A stretch of 64,000 bases of DNA from Nitratireductor alexandrii. GTDB taxonomy: Bacteria > Pseudomonadota > Alphaproteobacteria > Rhizobiales > Rhizobiaceae. The notes under the pieces were generated by a model. The model saw nothing but the letters and a program-made list of their open reading frames with translations, ran no database searches and had not been told where the DNA came from. Location: contig NZ_RBVY01000004.1 in NCBI RefSeq assembly GCF_004000215.1, forward strand, positions 483,452-547,451, in the 5' to 3' direction. Both the position numbers and the translations under genes were made by a program. Of the stretch, positions 9,158-17,694 are shown piece by piece; position 1 is the stretch's first letter; each line of letters starts with the position of its first letter.

Positions 9158-9400
9158 TTATTGTTCCGATCCGGCCCCATCGTCGGCCGGCGCCCGCGCC
9201 TCAACGTCGGACACATCAACCATCACCTTGTCGGGCACTTCGATGCTGGCCGTCTTCGATCCATCGAAAAATCCGCCGGCAAACAGAATGACGACGACCA
9301 GAAGCGCCACCACCAGGCGCCGGCGATAAACCAGCCGGCTCCACCGCCGCCCGATGTGACGATCGTCGTGCGTCGCGCGGATCTTTTTCCATCGCAACAT
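9158..9400 (-). CDS. Small single-pass membrane protein, unknown function
   Basis: An 80-residue protein with a strong Shine-Dalgarno (AAAGGAG four bases before ATG 9400). A basic N-terminus (MLRWKKIRATHDD, then RRWSRLVYRRR) leads into one membrane segment LVVALLVVVILFAGGFF at about residues 29-45, followed by an acidic C-terminal tail ending in DDGAGSEQ. The positive-inside rule puts the tail in the periplasm. I do not recognise a family. It lies between tRNA-Leu and another tiny membrane peptide on the same strand. Confidence 0.65.
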   Translation of the reverse strand: MLRWKKIRATHDDRHIGRRWSRLVYRRRLVVALLVVVILFAGGFFDGSKTASIEVPDKVMVDVSDVEARAPADDGAGSEQ

Positions 9401-9435
9401 CGCTCCTTTAGAAACCTGCCAAGTCCTGACGAGTT

Positions 9436-9528
9436 TCAGCCGGCAACCATGCCGAGGACGGCCATAAACCCGGCCAGCGCGAATACCGGGCCAATCAGCC
9501 ATCGCGCTTCCCGAACACTGGTATGCAT
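9436..9528 (-). CDS. Possible 30-aa membrane peptide
   Basis: MHTSVREARWLIGPVFALAG begins a 30-residue frame that is one hydrophobic helix. A good ribosome site (AAAGGA, three bases before ATG 9528) supports translation. It precedes the 80-residue membrane protein by 35 bases on the same strand, so the two may be cotranscribed. No family is recognised and chance cannot be excluded at this size. Confidence 0.4.
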   Translation of the reverse strand: MHTSVREARWLIGPVFALAGFMAVLGMVAG

Positions 9529-9738
9529 CGTCCTTTCCCATATTGACCTGCCTGGACGATGTCCGAACACGCCATCGGGTTCCGGCACGCGAAAGTGTAG
9601 AAGACACGAGCGCCGGCGAGGTGCGGACCGGCCGGAAAAGCGGTGCGCGACCGCGGGAACCGCATTGGAGTGCATGCGGGTGATCGACATGCGGCCTGCT
9701 TTCTGCTTCCATCGCACGGCCATTGGAGGGAACTGAAT

Positions 9739-9993
9739 ATGGGCATCGAAAGTCTGATCGTTTTCATCATCATCGGTGCGATCGCCGGCTGGCTTGCCGG
9801 GCTGATCGTCAAGGGTTTCGGCTTCGGCCTGCTTGGAAACATCGTCGTGGGTATTGTCGGCGCCTTCATCGCCGGGTTCCTGTTTCCCGCGATCGGCATC
9901 TCGCTTGGCGGCGGCATCCTCGCCGCCATCATCCACGCCACCATCGGCGCGGTCATTCTCCTGGTGATCATCAAGCTGGTGAAATCGGGCTGA
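9739..9993 (+). CDS. GlsB/YeaQ/YmgE family stress-response membrane protein
   Basis: An 84-residue, Gly-rich protein with three hydrophobic segments (about 3-20, 29-50 and 57-80), starting MGIESLIVFIIIGAIAGWLA. The pattern GWLAGLIVKGFGFGLLGNIV is typical of the transglycosylase-associated/GlsB family, small inner-membrane proteins often induced by acid or general stress; their biochemical role is unknown. GGAGGG sits eight bases before the ATG at 9739. A strong bidirectional terminator follows. A GGAAC lies upstream at 9656-9660, but without a proper EcfG -10 element. Confidence 0.85.
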   Translation: MGIESLIVFIIIGAIAGWLAGLIVKGFGFGLLGNIVVGIVGAFIAGFLFPAIGISLGGGILAAIIHATIGAVILLVIIKLVKSG

Positions 9994-10012
9994 CATCGCA
10001 CGGCAAACCACG

Positions 10013-10048
10013 AAAAACGGCCGGTCCCAACGGGACTGGCCGTTTTTT
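10013..10048. terminator. Bidirectional intrinsic terminator
   Basis: ACGGCCGGTCCC and GGGACTGGCCGT form a 12-bp stem (one G-U pair) with a 3-base loop, followed by TTTTTT on the plus strand and preceded by AAAAA, which becomes a T-run for the minus strand. It lies between the GlsB gene and the convergent 78-residue membrane gene and can serve both. Confidence 0.9.
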
Positions 10049-10064
10049 CCTCAAGGCCGCGGCC

Positions 10065-10301
10065 TCAGCGCGTATCTGCAGTTTCTTTCGCCCGCCCGGC
10101 GTGTCGCAAACGCAACATCGGCGCCATCCGCCAGGCGATGATCGGCGTCAGCGCGAGACTGACAACAACTACGGCCGGGATCAGATAAGGCGCCCAGGCC
10201 CGCAACGCCGGCACCGACAGCACCGTGACCGCGCCGACCCCGAACAATACCGCATTGACCATCAGGCCGATCATGCCCGCCATGTAAGTGCGCGTGCGCA
10301 T
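10065..10301 (-). CDS. Small membrane protein behind an EcfG-type promoter
   Basis: A 78-residue protein with two membrane segments: TYMAGMIGLMVNAVLFGVGA (about 5-24) and WAPYLIPAVVVVSLALTPII (about 36-55). The second is followed by WRMAPMLRLRHAGRAKE, a basic cytoplasmic tail. AAAGGA lies eight bases before ATG 10301. I do not recognise a family. The perfect GGAAC-N17-CGTT element 27-52 bases upstream suggests control by the alphaproteobacterial general stress sigma factor. Together with the GlsB gene it suggests envelope-stress functions here. Confidence 0.7.
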   Translation of the reverse strand: MRTRTYMAGMIGLMVNAVLFGVGAVTVLSVPALRAWAPYLIPAVVVVSLALTPIIAWRMAPMLRLRHAGRAKETADTR

Positions 10302-10327
10302 CGAAACATCCTTTCCTTTGACGGAAG

Positions 10328-10353
10328 AACGCGAGCGGCCGAGCACCGGTTCC
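10328..10353 (-). promoter_or_regulatory. EcfG-type general stress promoter
   Basis: On the minus strand GGAAC (10353-10349) and CGTT (10331-10328) are separated by exactly 17 bases, matching the published consensus for EcfG/RpoE2-type sigma factors. Transcription would start near 10320, giving a leader of about 20 bases before the ATG at 10301. Confidence 0.75.
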
Positions 10354-10489
10354 ACGCTGCCGGTCAGCCCCCACGCGACCGAGGCGTTCCGACGACGCGG
10401 CCTGCCCGTTTCTTTTCGCGTTTTCGCCCGCTTGCGACTGGCGCTCGCGCGCCGCTCTTGGCACAGTGCGCCGATAAGGAGACCCGATC

Positions 10490-12307
10490 ATGGCCGCACC
10501 GATCTTGCCCGCAAACCGCAAGCCGCATCCCTGGACCGAGGTCGCGCCACTCCTGGTCGACGTCGCCATGGGCCGGCGCGCTGCCGATCTGGTGATCCGC
10601 AACGGGCGCTGGGTCAACGTGCATTCCGGCGAGGTAATCCCGGCCACCGACCTGGCGATCGTGGCCGGCCGCTTCGCTTATTGCGGTCCCGACGCCAGCC
10701 ACGCCATCGGCGAAGGCACCAAGGTCGTCGACGCGGCCGGACGCTATCTGGTACCGGGCCTGTGCGACGCGCATATGCATGTCGAAAGCGGCATGGTGAC
10801 GGTGACCGAATTCTGCCGCGCCGTCATTCCGCACGGCACCACATCGATGTTCGTCGACCCGCACGAGATCGCCAACGTGCTGGGGCTCGACGGGGTCAGG
10901 CTGATGCACGACGAGGCGGCGGCCCAGGCGATCAACGTCTTTGTGCAGATGCCCTCCTGCGTGCCCTCGGCACCGGGCCTGGAAAACGCCGGCGCGCAAC
11001 TCGGTCCCACCGAGATCGCCGAAGCGATGGGATGGGAAAACATCATCGGGCTCGGCGAGGTGATGAATTTTCCCGGCGTCGCGGCCAACGACCCCACCAT
11101 GACCGGCGAGATCGCCGCCACGGTGGCCGCAGGGCGCACGGTCGGCGGCCACTACGCCTCGCCCGACCTCGGACGCGCCTTTCACGGCTATGTCGCCGGC
11201 GGGCCGGAAGACGACCACGAAGGCACACGCGCCGAGGACGCCATCGCCCGCGTGCGCCAGGGCATGAAGGCAATGCTGAGGCTGGGTTCGGCCTGGTACG
11301 ACGTCGCCGAACAGATCAAGGCGGTGACAGAAAAGGGGCTCGACCCACGCAATTTCATCTTGTGCACCGACGACAGCCATTCCGGCACGCTGGTCAACGA
11401 GGGCCACATGGACCGCGTCGTACGCCATGCGATCGCCCAGGGCCTGAAGCCGGTGACGGCGATCCAGATGGCGACCATCAACACCGCCCAGCATTTTCGG
11501 CTCGAACGCGAGCTCGGTTCGATCGCGCCCGGCCGGCTCGCCGACCTGCTGATCGTCTCCGATCTCGCCACGCTCGAGATCGACGAGGTGTTCGCGCGCG
11601 GCGTCAGGCTGGCCAAGGCCGGCCGGCTCGAAGTCGAGATCCCGCCCTACCCCTATCCGGCAAACGCGCGCGACACGGTCCGGCTCGGCAAGACGCTCGC
11701 CGCGGCCGATTTCGACATCCCCGCCCCCGACAACAGCGCCGAAGTGCGCGCCCGCGTGATAGGCGTGATCGAGAACCAGGCGCCGACCAGGGCGCTGGAA
11801 GCCGATCTTCCAGTCGAGGACGGCATCGTGGCCATGGACCGGCGCAACGATGTCTGCCAGATCGCTCTGGTCGAACGGCACAAGGGCAGCGGCGCCGTCG
11901 TCAACGGCTTCGTGTCTGGCTTCGGCTATACCGAGGACTGCGCGATGGCCTCCACCGTCGCGCATGATTCGCATCACATGATCGTCGTCGGCACCAACAA
12001 GGACGACATGGCGCGCGCGGCCAACCGGCTCGGCCAAGTCGGCGGCGGGGTGGTGATGGTCTCGAAGGGCAAGGAGCTGGCCCTGGTGGAAATGCCGATC
12101 GCCGGGCTGATGTCGGACGAGCGCGCCGAGATCGTCGCCGCCAAGGCCGAAAAACTGTCGGCGGCGATGCGCGACATGGGCTGCTCGCTCAACAACGCCT
12201 ATATGCAGCACTCGCTGCTGGCGCTGGTCGTCATTCCGGAACTGAGAATTTCCGATCTCGGCATCATCGACGTGACCAGGTTCCAGAAGGTGGATCTGTT
12301 CGTTTGA
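10490..12307 (+). CDS. ade: Adenine deaminase
   Basis: Amidohydrolase-superfamily enzyme of 605 residues converting adenine to hypoxanthine and ammonia. The metal site appears as DAHMHVESG (His95/His97), with later motifs HGTTSMFVDPHE, GLGEVMNFPGV, GGHYASPDLG and CTDDSHSG in the usual order, and the C-terminal domain with VSGFGYTEDCAMAS. The length is normal. GGAGACC precedes the ATG at 10490. It converges directly on the next gene, with stop codons abutting at 12307/12308. It supplies hypoxanthine to purine salvage together with the permease and phosphoribosyltransferase elsewhere in the window. Confidence 0.95.
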   Translation: MAAPILPANRKPHPWTEVAPLLVDVAMGRRAADLVIRNGRWVNVHSGEVIPATDLAIVAGRFAYCGPDASHAIGEGTKVVDAAGRYLVPGLCDAHMHVESGMVTVTEFCRAVIPHGTTSMFVDPHEIANVLGLDGVRLMHDEAAAQAINVFVQMPSCVPSAPGLENAGAQLGPTEIAEAMGWENIIGLGEVMNFPGVAANDPTMTGEIAATVAAGRTVGGHYASPDLGRAFHGYVAGGPEDDHEGTRAEDAIARVRQGMKAMLRLGSAWYDVAEQIKAVTEKGLDPRNFILCTDDSHSGTLVNEGHMDRVVRHAIAQGLKPVTAIQMATINTAQHFRLERELGSIAPGRLADLLIVSDLATLEIDEVFARGVRLAKAGRLEVEIPPYPYPANARDTVRLGKTLAAADFDIPAPDNSAEVRARVIGVIENQAPTRALEADLPVEDGIVAMDRRNDVCQIALVERHKGSGAVVNGFVSGFGYTEDCAMASTVAHDSHHMIVVGTNKDDMARAANRLGQVGGGVVMVSKGKELALVEMPIAGLMSDERAEIVAAKAEKLSAAMRDMGCSLNNAYMQHSLLALVVIPELRISDLGIIDVTRFQKVDLFV

Positions 12308-12679
12308 TCAGCCGAAAGCGGCGGCGATCATGAAACGGTGGCCGTCGGGGCTGCGCACGGCGAATTCGCGCATGCCCCAGGGCCGGTCGGCGGGCGGAAA
12401 CAAAATGTCGGCGCCGCAGCCCGACACCGCCTCGAACCAGGCATCGACGTCGGTCACCTCGAGATAGCCGAAATATTGATGATCGCCCAGATCGCGCGGA
12501 TGGATAGCGTCCGGGCAGCTTCCAAGCATGATCGTGACCTTTCCCGAGCGCACGAACACCCAACCGTCGGGTTCGCCAACGATCTCGAACCCCATCACCT
12601 CGACCCACCAGCGGGCGGTGACCCGGGCATCCGGCACGGCAAGCACGTGGGCTGCACCGCGCATAGCCTGCGGCATCAC
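12308..12679 (-). CDS. VOC (glyoxalase/bleomycin-resistance fold) protein
   Basis: A 123-residue single-domain protein with two beta-alpha-beta-beta-beta modules. AAHVLAVPDARVTARWWVEV starts the first and FGYLEVTDVDAWFEAV the second, ending GHRFMIAAAFG, where a conserved metal or ligand residue usually sits. No substrate can be assigned; such proteins range from lyases to antibiotic-binding proteins. The start overlaps the upstream gene's stop by four bases, so it is translationally coupled to the lipoprotein hydrolase. Its stop abuts the ade stop. Confidence 0.8.
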   Translation of the reverse strand: MMPQAMRGAAHVLAVPDARVTARWWVEVMGFEIVGEPDGWVFVRSGKVTIMLGSCPDAIHPRDLGDHQYFGYLEVTDVDAWFEAVSGCGADILFPPADRPWGMREFAVRSPDGHRFMIAAAFG

Positions 12680-13908
12680 TCCACCCCGACCGTCGAAAGA
12701 ACCTCGGCCGGCGTGGTGATGACGATGCTGGCCGCCGAAACCGCGGTTTGGCCGAGCCCCTTGGCAAGGTTCTCAATATTGCCGGCAAGGTCGGTGCGGC
12801 GCTGCACGAACGTGTCGCCGGCCTTCAGTCGGTCACCGATCAGCTTCACCAGCACAGGGTTGTCAGCGAACTTGGTGTGGTTGAGCCGGTCGCCCGCCTC
12901 GACGTCGGTGACATTGACGACGACGATGCCGTAACTGGCGATGTCGTCGGCATCGGAATATTCGCCGAGCCTGGGCCGATTGCCGGCGATCAGGCCGGAC
13001 AGGTTCAGCGCTCGGTCGTTTTGCGACAGCATCACGAAAAACGGCTTGTCCGGTTTGCCGTAACGCTTCATCTGGCTCTTGAACACGTCGACATCGACAT
13101 CCGGCGAGGCCAGAACGACGTCGCCGAGCTTGCCGCCGACATCGCGATCCCCGGAAATGGCGAGTTGGCGCAAGGCCTCCAGCGTCAGCCAGTTGCCCAT
13201 CGAATGGGCGATGATGTCGATGCGTTGCGCACCCGCGCGACGCACCAGCCGCAGCGTGCGCTCCAGCCCGTCGCGCGCGGTGGTGGCCGAATCGCGATCG
13301 TAGACATAATCGACGGTGCGCCCGCGCGAGGCCCAGGTGAAAAGCACCGGCGCGCCGTCATAGCCGGCATCGTGCACGATCTGCGTCAGCCGGTAGACGG
13401 CCTCGTCGAAACGGGTGTTGTAACCGTGGATGAAGACCAGCGCCCTGCCCCCACGCGCGGCGATCGCCTTGGCGAGCCCGGCCTGGAAGGCCGCCTCGTC
13501 CTCGTAGCCGCCGACCCCGGTTGCGGTGAAATATTTGGCCGGGTCGCGGGTGCTGTTCTTCGGCCGCTCCAGCGCGCCGGTCTTGTGGATCGCCGGCACC
13601 GTCACGTCGGTCACGGCAAAGTTCAGCGCCAGCGAGCGCTCGCCGTCAAAGACCTCGCGCGGCTCGGTCGAGCGCCGGCGGGTGGTGGCCACGAACAGGC
13701 GGTGTTCGCCGACGATCTCGGCCGTGGTCGCCGACACGGTTTCGCTCCCCACCAGCAGATGCGCGCCCTTGTTGGCGCAGCCCGCGAGCGAGGCGACCAG
13801 CATGCCCAAAGCCAGAAATTTCAGGAATTTCGTCGCGCGCGACAGGATCAGACCTCCATGCCTGTGCCCTTCGATAAGCAGATTGACCCGACGGCGTCTA
13901 CCCGTCAT
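12676..13908 (-). CDS. Alpha/beta hydrolase lipoprotein (DUF900 family)
   Basis: Up to 410 residues. A lipoprotein signal FLKFLALGMLVASLAGC gives a lipidated Cys near residue 44 of the long form. The catalytic domain shows VFIHGYNTRFDEAVYR (oxyanion region) and IDIIAHSMGNWLTLEAL with the nucleophile Ser in the G-x-S-x-G-like HSMGN, and a late LNHTKFADNP that could hold the His. This is the DUF900 hydrolase family; substrates are unknown. The ATG at 13908 leaves an unusually long basic N-region. A strong GGAGGT at about 13856 is followed only by CTG or ATC codons, so a non-standard start near 13850 would give a more typical lipoprotein signal. Confidence 0.82.
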   Translation of the reverse strand: MTGRRRRVNLLIEGHRHGGLILSRATKFLKFLALGMLVASLAGCANKGAHLLVGSETVSATTAEIVGEHRLFVATTRRRSTEPREVFDGERSLALNFAVTDVTVPAIHKTGALERPKNSTRDPAKYFTATGVGGYEDEAAFQAGLAKAIAARGGRALVFIHGYNTRFDEAVYRLTQIVHDAGYDGAPVLFTWASRGRTVDYVYDRDSATTARDGLERTLRLVRRAGAQRIDIIAHSMGNWLTLEALRQLAISGDRDVGGKLGDVVLASPDVDVDVFKSQMKRYGKPDKPFFVMLSQNDRALNLSGLIAGNRPRLGEYSDADDIASYGIVVVNVTDVEAGDRLNHTKFADNPVLVKLIGDRLKAGDTFVQRRTDLAGNIENLAKGLGQTAVSAASIVITTPAEVLSTVGVE

Positions 13909-14001
13909 GACGGCAAGAATGCGGCGCCGGCGAACACATTGTCTTGCGCGCTGTCACGGTTTTGTCCGGAATCGCAGATGCCTGAGGTGGCAGCCGGCCG
14001 C

Positions 14002-15459
14002 TCAGCGAGCCCAAAACACCGGCGTGAAGATCACCAGGACGGCCAGGATTTCCAGACGCCCGAGCATCATGGCGAGCGACAATATCCATTTCGCCACATC
14101 CGGCAGCGGTGCGAAATTGCCCGACGGTCCGATATAGTCGCCGAGGCCTGGACCGACATTGGTGAGCGCGGTCAGCGCCCCGGTCATGGCGGTGATCAGG
14201 TCGAGGCCGGTGGCCGACAACAGCACGGTGGCGATCGCCCACAGCACGAAAAACGAAGAAATGAACAACACCACCGCGCGCTGCATGTCGTCGTCGACCG
14301 GCCGGTCGCCGTAGCGCACCGTCTGGACCGAACTCGGATAGACGAAACGGCGCAGGCCGTTGGCCATCAGTTCGAACAGGATGATGAAGCGATAGGCCTT
14401 GATGCCGCCACAGGTCGAGCCGGAACAGCCGCCGAGAAAGGTGGCAACGAAGGCGCAGGCGACCACGAACGGCCCCCACGACGTGTAATCGTGCGTCGAG
14501 TAGCCGGTGGTGGTGATCAGCGACATGAAGTTGAAGGTGGTGTGCGTCAGGGTCTCGAAAAACGGCGCCCCGGTGGTGATGCGCGTATAGATGGCGGTCG
14601 CCACCGCGAAAAACACCACGTAGCCGGCGAACACGCGGATCTGCGGGTCGCGCAACGCGTCGAGCCGTCCACGTACCATGAACAGGATCAGGATCGAGAA
14701 CGGCAGAGCGCCGATGAACATGAACACGATCGCGATCCACAGGATCGCCGAGTTGTGGGCGAAATAGCCGAACGAGGCGTCATGGGTAGAGAAGCCTGCC
14801 GTGGAGATGGTCGTCAGCGCGTGGTTGAGCGCGTCGAAGCCGCTCATGCCGGCGGCCGCATAGGCGATGCCGCAGGCCAGCGTCAGCGCCGAATAGATGC
14901 TGATCAGACTGATGGTGAAGGTCGACAGCCGCTCGAACGGGCGGTCCTCGATATCGGTCGATTCGATCTTGAAATAGGACACGCCGCCGACATTGAGGAA
15001 CGGCAGGATGAACAGGCCGAGCGCGATCACGCCGAGCCCGCCCATCCATTGCAGAATCGAGCGCCACAACAGCAGGCCCGGCGGCAGGAAGTCGAGACCG
15101 CTCAGCACGGTGCTGCCGGTGGTGGTCGTCGCCGAGACCGATTCGAATACGGCGTCAGCAAGCGACATCTCCAGCGACGAGGCCAGGAACGGCACCGCGC
15201 CGACCATCGCCGTCGTCGCCCAAAGCAGATTGACCATCAGAAAGCCGAAACGCGAGGAGACCGGCGGCGGCCGGCCTTGGGTGGCGAGCGCGACGGCAAG
15301 CGAGAGCCCGCCGGTGAAGAACGCCGACAGCGCGAACACCCGCCAGTCCGGATTGCCCTGATAGAGGTCGACGAAAGCGGGGATCAGCATCGCCAGCGAC
15401 AGGTAGATCCCAAAAATCGCGGCTATGTGGATCGCGGCGCGGAAGGCGAAGCTCTGCAC
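14002..15459 (-). CDS. trkH: TrkH-family potassium uptake protein
   Basis: Polytopic membrane subunit of the Trk/Ktr potassium system, 485 residues from a GTG at 15459. The four pore-loop repeats are recognisable: TTTTGSTVLSGLD, TTISTAGFSTHD, ITTTGYSTHDY and LTNVGPGLGDY, each with the selectivity-filter Gly. The start is uncertain: the frame stays open upstream to 15705, where it would overlap the divergent ilvA gene and lose membrane character; TTG at 15468 is an alternative. The regulatory TrkA subunit is not in the window. About 130 bases separate it from the divergent ilvA start. Confidence 0.9.
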   Translation of the reverse strand: MQSFAFRAAIHIAAIFGIYLSLAMLIPAFVDLYQGNPDWRVFALSAFFTGGLSLAVALATQGRPPPVSSRFGFLMVNLLWATTAMVGAVPFLASSLEMSLADAVFESVSATTTTGSTVLSGLDFLPPGLLLWRSILQWMGGLGVIALGLFILPFLNVGGVSYFKIESTDIEDRPFERLSTFTISLISIYSALTLACGIAYAAAGMSGFDALNHALTTISTAGFSTHDASFGYFAHNSAILWIAIVFMFIGALPFSILILFMVRGRLDALRDPQIRVFAGYVVFFAVATAIYTRITTGAPFFETLTHTTFNFMSLITTTGYSTHDYTSWGPFVVACAFVATFLGGCSGSTCGGIKAYRFIILFELMANGLRRFVYPSSVQTVRYGDRPVDDDMQRAVVLFISSFFVLWAIATVLLSATGLDLITAMTGALTALTNVGPGLGDYIGPSGNFAPLPDVAKWILSLAMMLGRLEILAVLVIFTPVFWAR

Positions 15460-15589
15460 GAAAAGCAAACCCCGATCTGAGCGGCTGCCGGACTCCTCCC
15501 GGCCCCGCCATCTTGGCGCGCCGACAGTGGCGGGACGCGGCCTTTTATGCAATAGGGCGCGAAGGTGCAACCGGGAGGTGGAAGGGATC

Positions 15590-16861
15590 GTGGTCGACAA
15601 GTCTGGGCTCGCCGGTTTCGCGACCCGCGTGGACAAGGCCGCGGAGGCCCTGCGCACGCTGTTTGCCGAAACGCCGCTGCAGGAAAACGAGCACCTGTCG
15701 CGCAAGACGGGCGCGCGCGTCTTCCTGAAGCGCGAAGACCTGACCCCGGTGCGGTCCTACAAGATCCGCGGCGCCTACAATTTCTTCCGCAAGGCGCTGG
15801 CGCGCCCCGACGCGCCGCAGTCCTTCGTGTGCGCGTCGGCCGGCAATCACGCCCAGGGCTTCGCCCATGTCTGCCGCCAGATGCGCAAGACCGGCGTGAT
15901 TTTCATGCCGGTCACCACGCCGCGCCAGAAGATCGACAAGACGGCGACGTTTGGCGGCGATTTCGTCGACATTCGCCTGACCGGCGACTTTTTCGACGAA
16001 TGCCTAGCCGCGGCACTGGCCCACGCCGACGAGACCGGAGCGCTGATGGTGCCGCCCTTCGATCATGTCGACATCATCGAGGGTCAGGCGAGCGTTGCGC
16101 ATGAAATCGCGCACCAGATGCCGGCCGGAGCGCCCGACATGATGATCCTGCCGGTCGGCGGCGGCGGGCTTGCCGCCGGCGTGACGCGATACGGCGCCGC
16201 AAGCGGCTGGGCGACGCGTTTCGTCTTCGCCGAGCCGGACGGCGCTCCCAGCCTGCGGCGAAGCCTCGAAGCCGGACGCCGCACAAAACTTGCCCAGGTC
16301 GACAATTTCGTCGACGGCGCGGCCGTCGCCGAGATCGGGCGCGAGCCGCTGCGCCACTTAAAGGGTTTCGCCGCCGCGGACGTGCATCTCGTTCCTGAAA
16401 ACCGGCTCTGTGCCACCATGGTCGAAATGCTCAATGTCGAGGGCGTGGTGCTGGAGCCGGCCGGCGCGCTCGCCATCGATGCGCTGAAGGATTTTTCGCA
16501 CCAGGATCTGAAGGGCAAGACCGTGGTCGCGGTCGTCTCGGGCGGCAATTTCGACTTCGAGCGCCTGCCCGACGTCAAGGAGCGCGCGCTGCGATTCGAG
16601 GGACTGAAGAAATATTTTGTCTTCCGCTTCCCCCAGCGTCCGGGCGCGCTGCGCGATTTCCTCGACCTGCTCGGCCCCGAAGACGACATCGTGCGGTTCG
16701 AATATCTGAAAAAATCGGCACGCAATTTCGGCTCGGTACTGATCGGCATCGAGACCAGGCAGAAAAGGAACTTCGCTGCGCTGCAAAAACGCTTCGACCA
16801 GGCCGGCTGGTCCTATCAGGACATTACCGACAACGAGGTGCTGGCGGGTTTCATCATATGA
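15590..16861 (+). CDS. ilvA: Threonine ammonia-lyase (threonine dehydratase)
   Basis: PLP enzyme of 423 residues that deaminates threonine to 2-oxobutanoate, the first step to isoleucine. The PLP lysine is Lys58 in SYKIRGAYN; SAGNHAQG (83-90) and the phosphate-binding GGGGL (190-194) follow. The C-terminal part from about residue 325 is a single ACT-like regulatory domain (KKYFVFRFPQRPGALRDFL), half of the double domain in E. coli IlvA, matching the short form common in alphaproteobacteria. GTG 15590 is preferred: AAGGG and GGAGG precede it and the N-terminus fits. The stop overlaps the next gene's ATG by four bases. Confidence 0.92.
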   Translation: MVDKSGLAGFATRVDKAAEALRTLFAETPLQENEHLSRKTGARVFLKREDLTPVRSYKIRGAYNFFRKALARPDAPQSFVCASAGNHAQGFAHVCRQMRKTGVIFMPVTTPRQKIDKTATFGGDFVDIRLTGDFFDECLAAALAHADETGALMVPPFDHVDIIEGQASVAHEIAHQMPAGAPDMMILPVGGGGLAAGVTRYGAASGWATRFVFAEPDGAPSLRRSLEAGRRTKLAQVDNFVDGAAVAEIGREPLRHLKGFAAADVHLVPENRLCATMVEMLNVEGVVLEPAGALAIDALKDFSHQDLKGKTVVAVVSGGNFDFERLPDVKERALRFEGLKKYFVFRFPQRPGALRDFLDLLGPEDDIVRFEYLKKSARNFGSVLIGIETRQKRNFAALQKRFDQAGWSYQDITDNEVLAGFII

Positions 16862-17406
16862 GCGACACAGTCTGGATCGCCCTGTTCCGCGGCGTCGGCG
16901 GCAAGACGCAACTGCCGGTCAAGCCATTGCGCGAAAAGCTCTCGCAGGCCGGCTTTCACCGGGTCGCGACCTATATCAACAGCGGCAATGCCATAGTGGC
17001 GAGCGACCGGCCGCGCGAAGATGCGCACGCGGCGATCGCCAAACTTTGCGCGCGCGAATTCGGCTTCGAAAAGGACATCTATTTGCGCTCGCTGGCCGAA
17101 TGGGAACGGCTGATCGCGCACAACCCCTTCCCCGAGGCGGCCGAGACGGGAAAAGTCCTACACGCCGCCATCCTGGCCGCAAAGCCCGACGACGCCGACG
17201 TGACGGCCTTGCGCGCTCACGCCGTCGACGGCGAAGGCATCGTTGTCGTCGACCGGGTCGCCTATCTGCATACCCCGCACGGCTTCGGGCGTTCGAAACT
17301 GGCGGACAAATTCGACAGGGGCATCAAGGTTTCCAACACCGCGCGCAACTGGAACACGGTCGCCAGACTGGCCGGTCTGGCACGCGCGGCGGCCAAGGAA
17401 GCGTAA
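16858..17406 (+). CDS. DUF1697 protein
   Basis: A 182-residue soluble protein with the family marks WIALFRGVGGKTQLPVKPLR at the N-terminus, VATYINSGNAIV near residue 40, and a C-terminal RNWNTVARLAGLA. DUF1697 proteins are widespread and of unknown function. The ATG overlaps the ilvA stop (ATGA), so translation is coupled, but no functional link to isoleucine synthesis is known. Confidence 0.88.
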   Translation: MSDTVWIALFRGVGGKTQLPVKPLREKLSQAGFHRVATYINSGNAIVASDRPREDAHAAIAKLCAREFGFEKDIYLRSLAEWERLIAHNPFPEAAETGKVLHAAILAAKPDDADVTALRAHAVDGEGIVVVDRVAYLHTPHGFGRSKLADKFDRGIKVSNTARNWNTVARLAGLARAAAKEA

Positions 17407-17694
17407 GCCGGCCGGCGAGAATTCGTTTGCTTTCCCGACCGAACTCCCCCATATGGCGACCAGACGCAAGGGCCGGCATCGACCGGCCCGCCTGAACTGG
17501 CCTTTGCTGCGTCTGGTTCCCCCTCCCCTCATTGGCAGGTGTGAACGATCACCCGCGCGGCATTCTCGCGCGGAACGACAGCGCAGCCGCGCGCGCCCTC
17601 GGGCCCGCCGCCTCGTCGTTTTTGACATCATTGTACCGGCAGGTTGCGCCCTGCCGCGCGAGACGCAGTGCCAAACTGCCGAAAGAGAAGAATT
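17407..17694 (+). other. Leader region of the DEAD-box helicase gene
   Basis: No gene is seen in these 288 bases. They hold a perfect hairpin (CCGCGCG at 17553-17559 with CGCGCGG at 17567-17573) and a consensus -35 hexamer TTGACA at 17632-17637 without a convincing -10. Long structured leaders are common before cold-inducible RNA helicases, but nothing here proves such control. Confidence 0.4.

Noticed and set aside
9656..9682. EcfG-type promoter before the GlsB gene
   Set aside because: GGAAC is present at 9656-9660, but the bases 16-19 downstream (CGGG/GGTG) do not match the CGTT -10 element.
12748..15480. A 910-codon open frame on the plus strand
   Set aside because: It runs antisense through the hydrolase and trkH genes; its protein is His/Arg/Gln-rich without domains, as expected of third-position GC bias opposite real genes.
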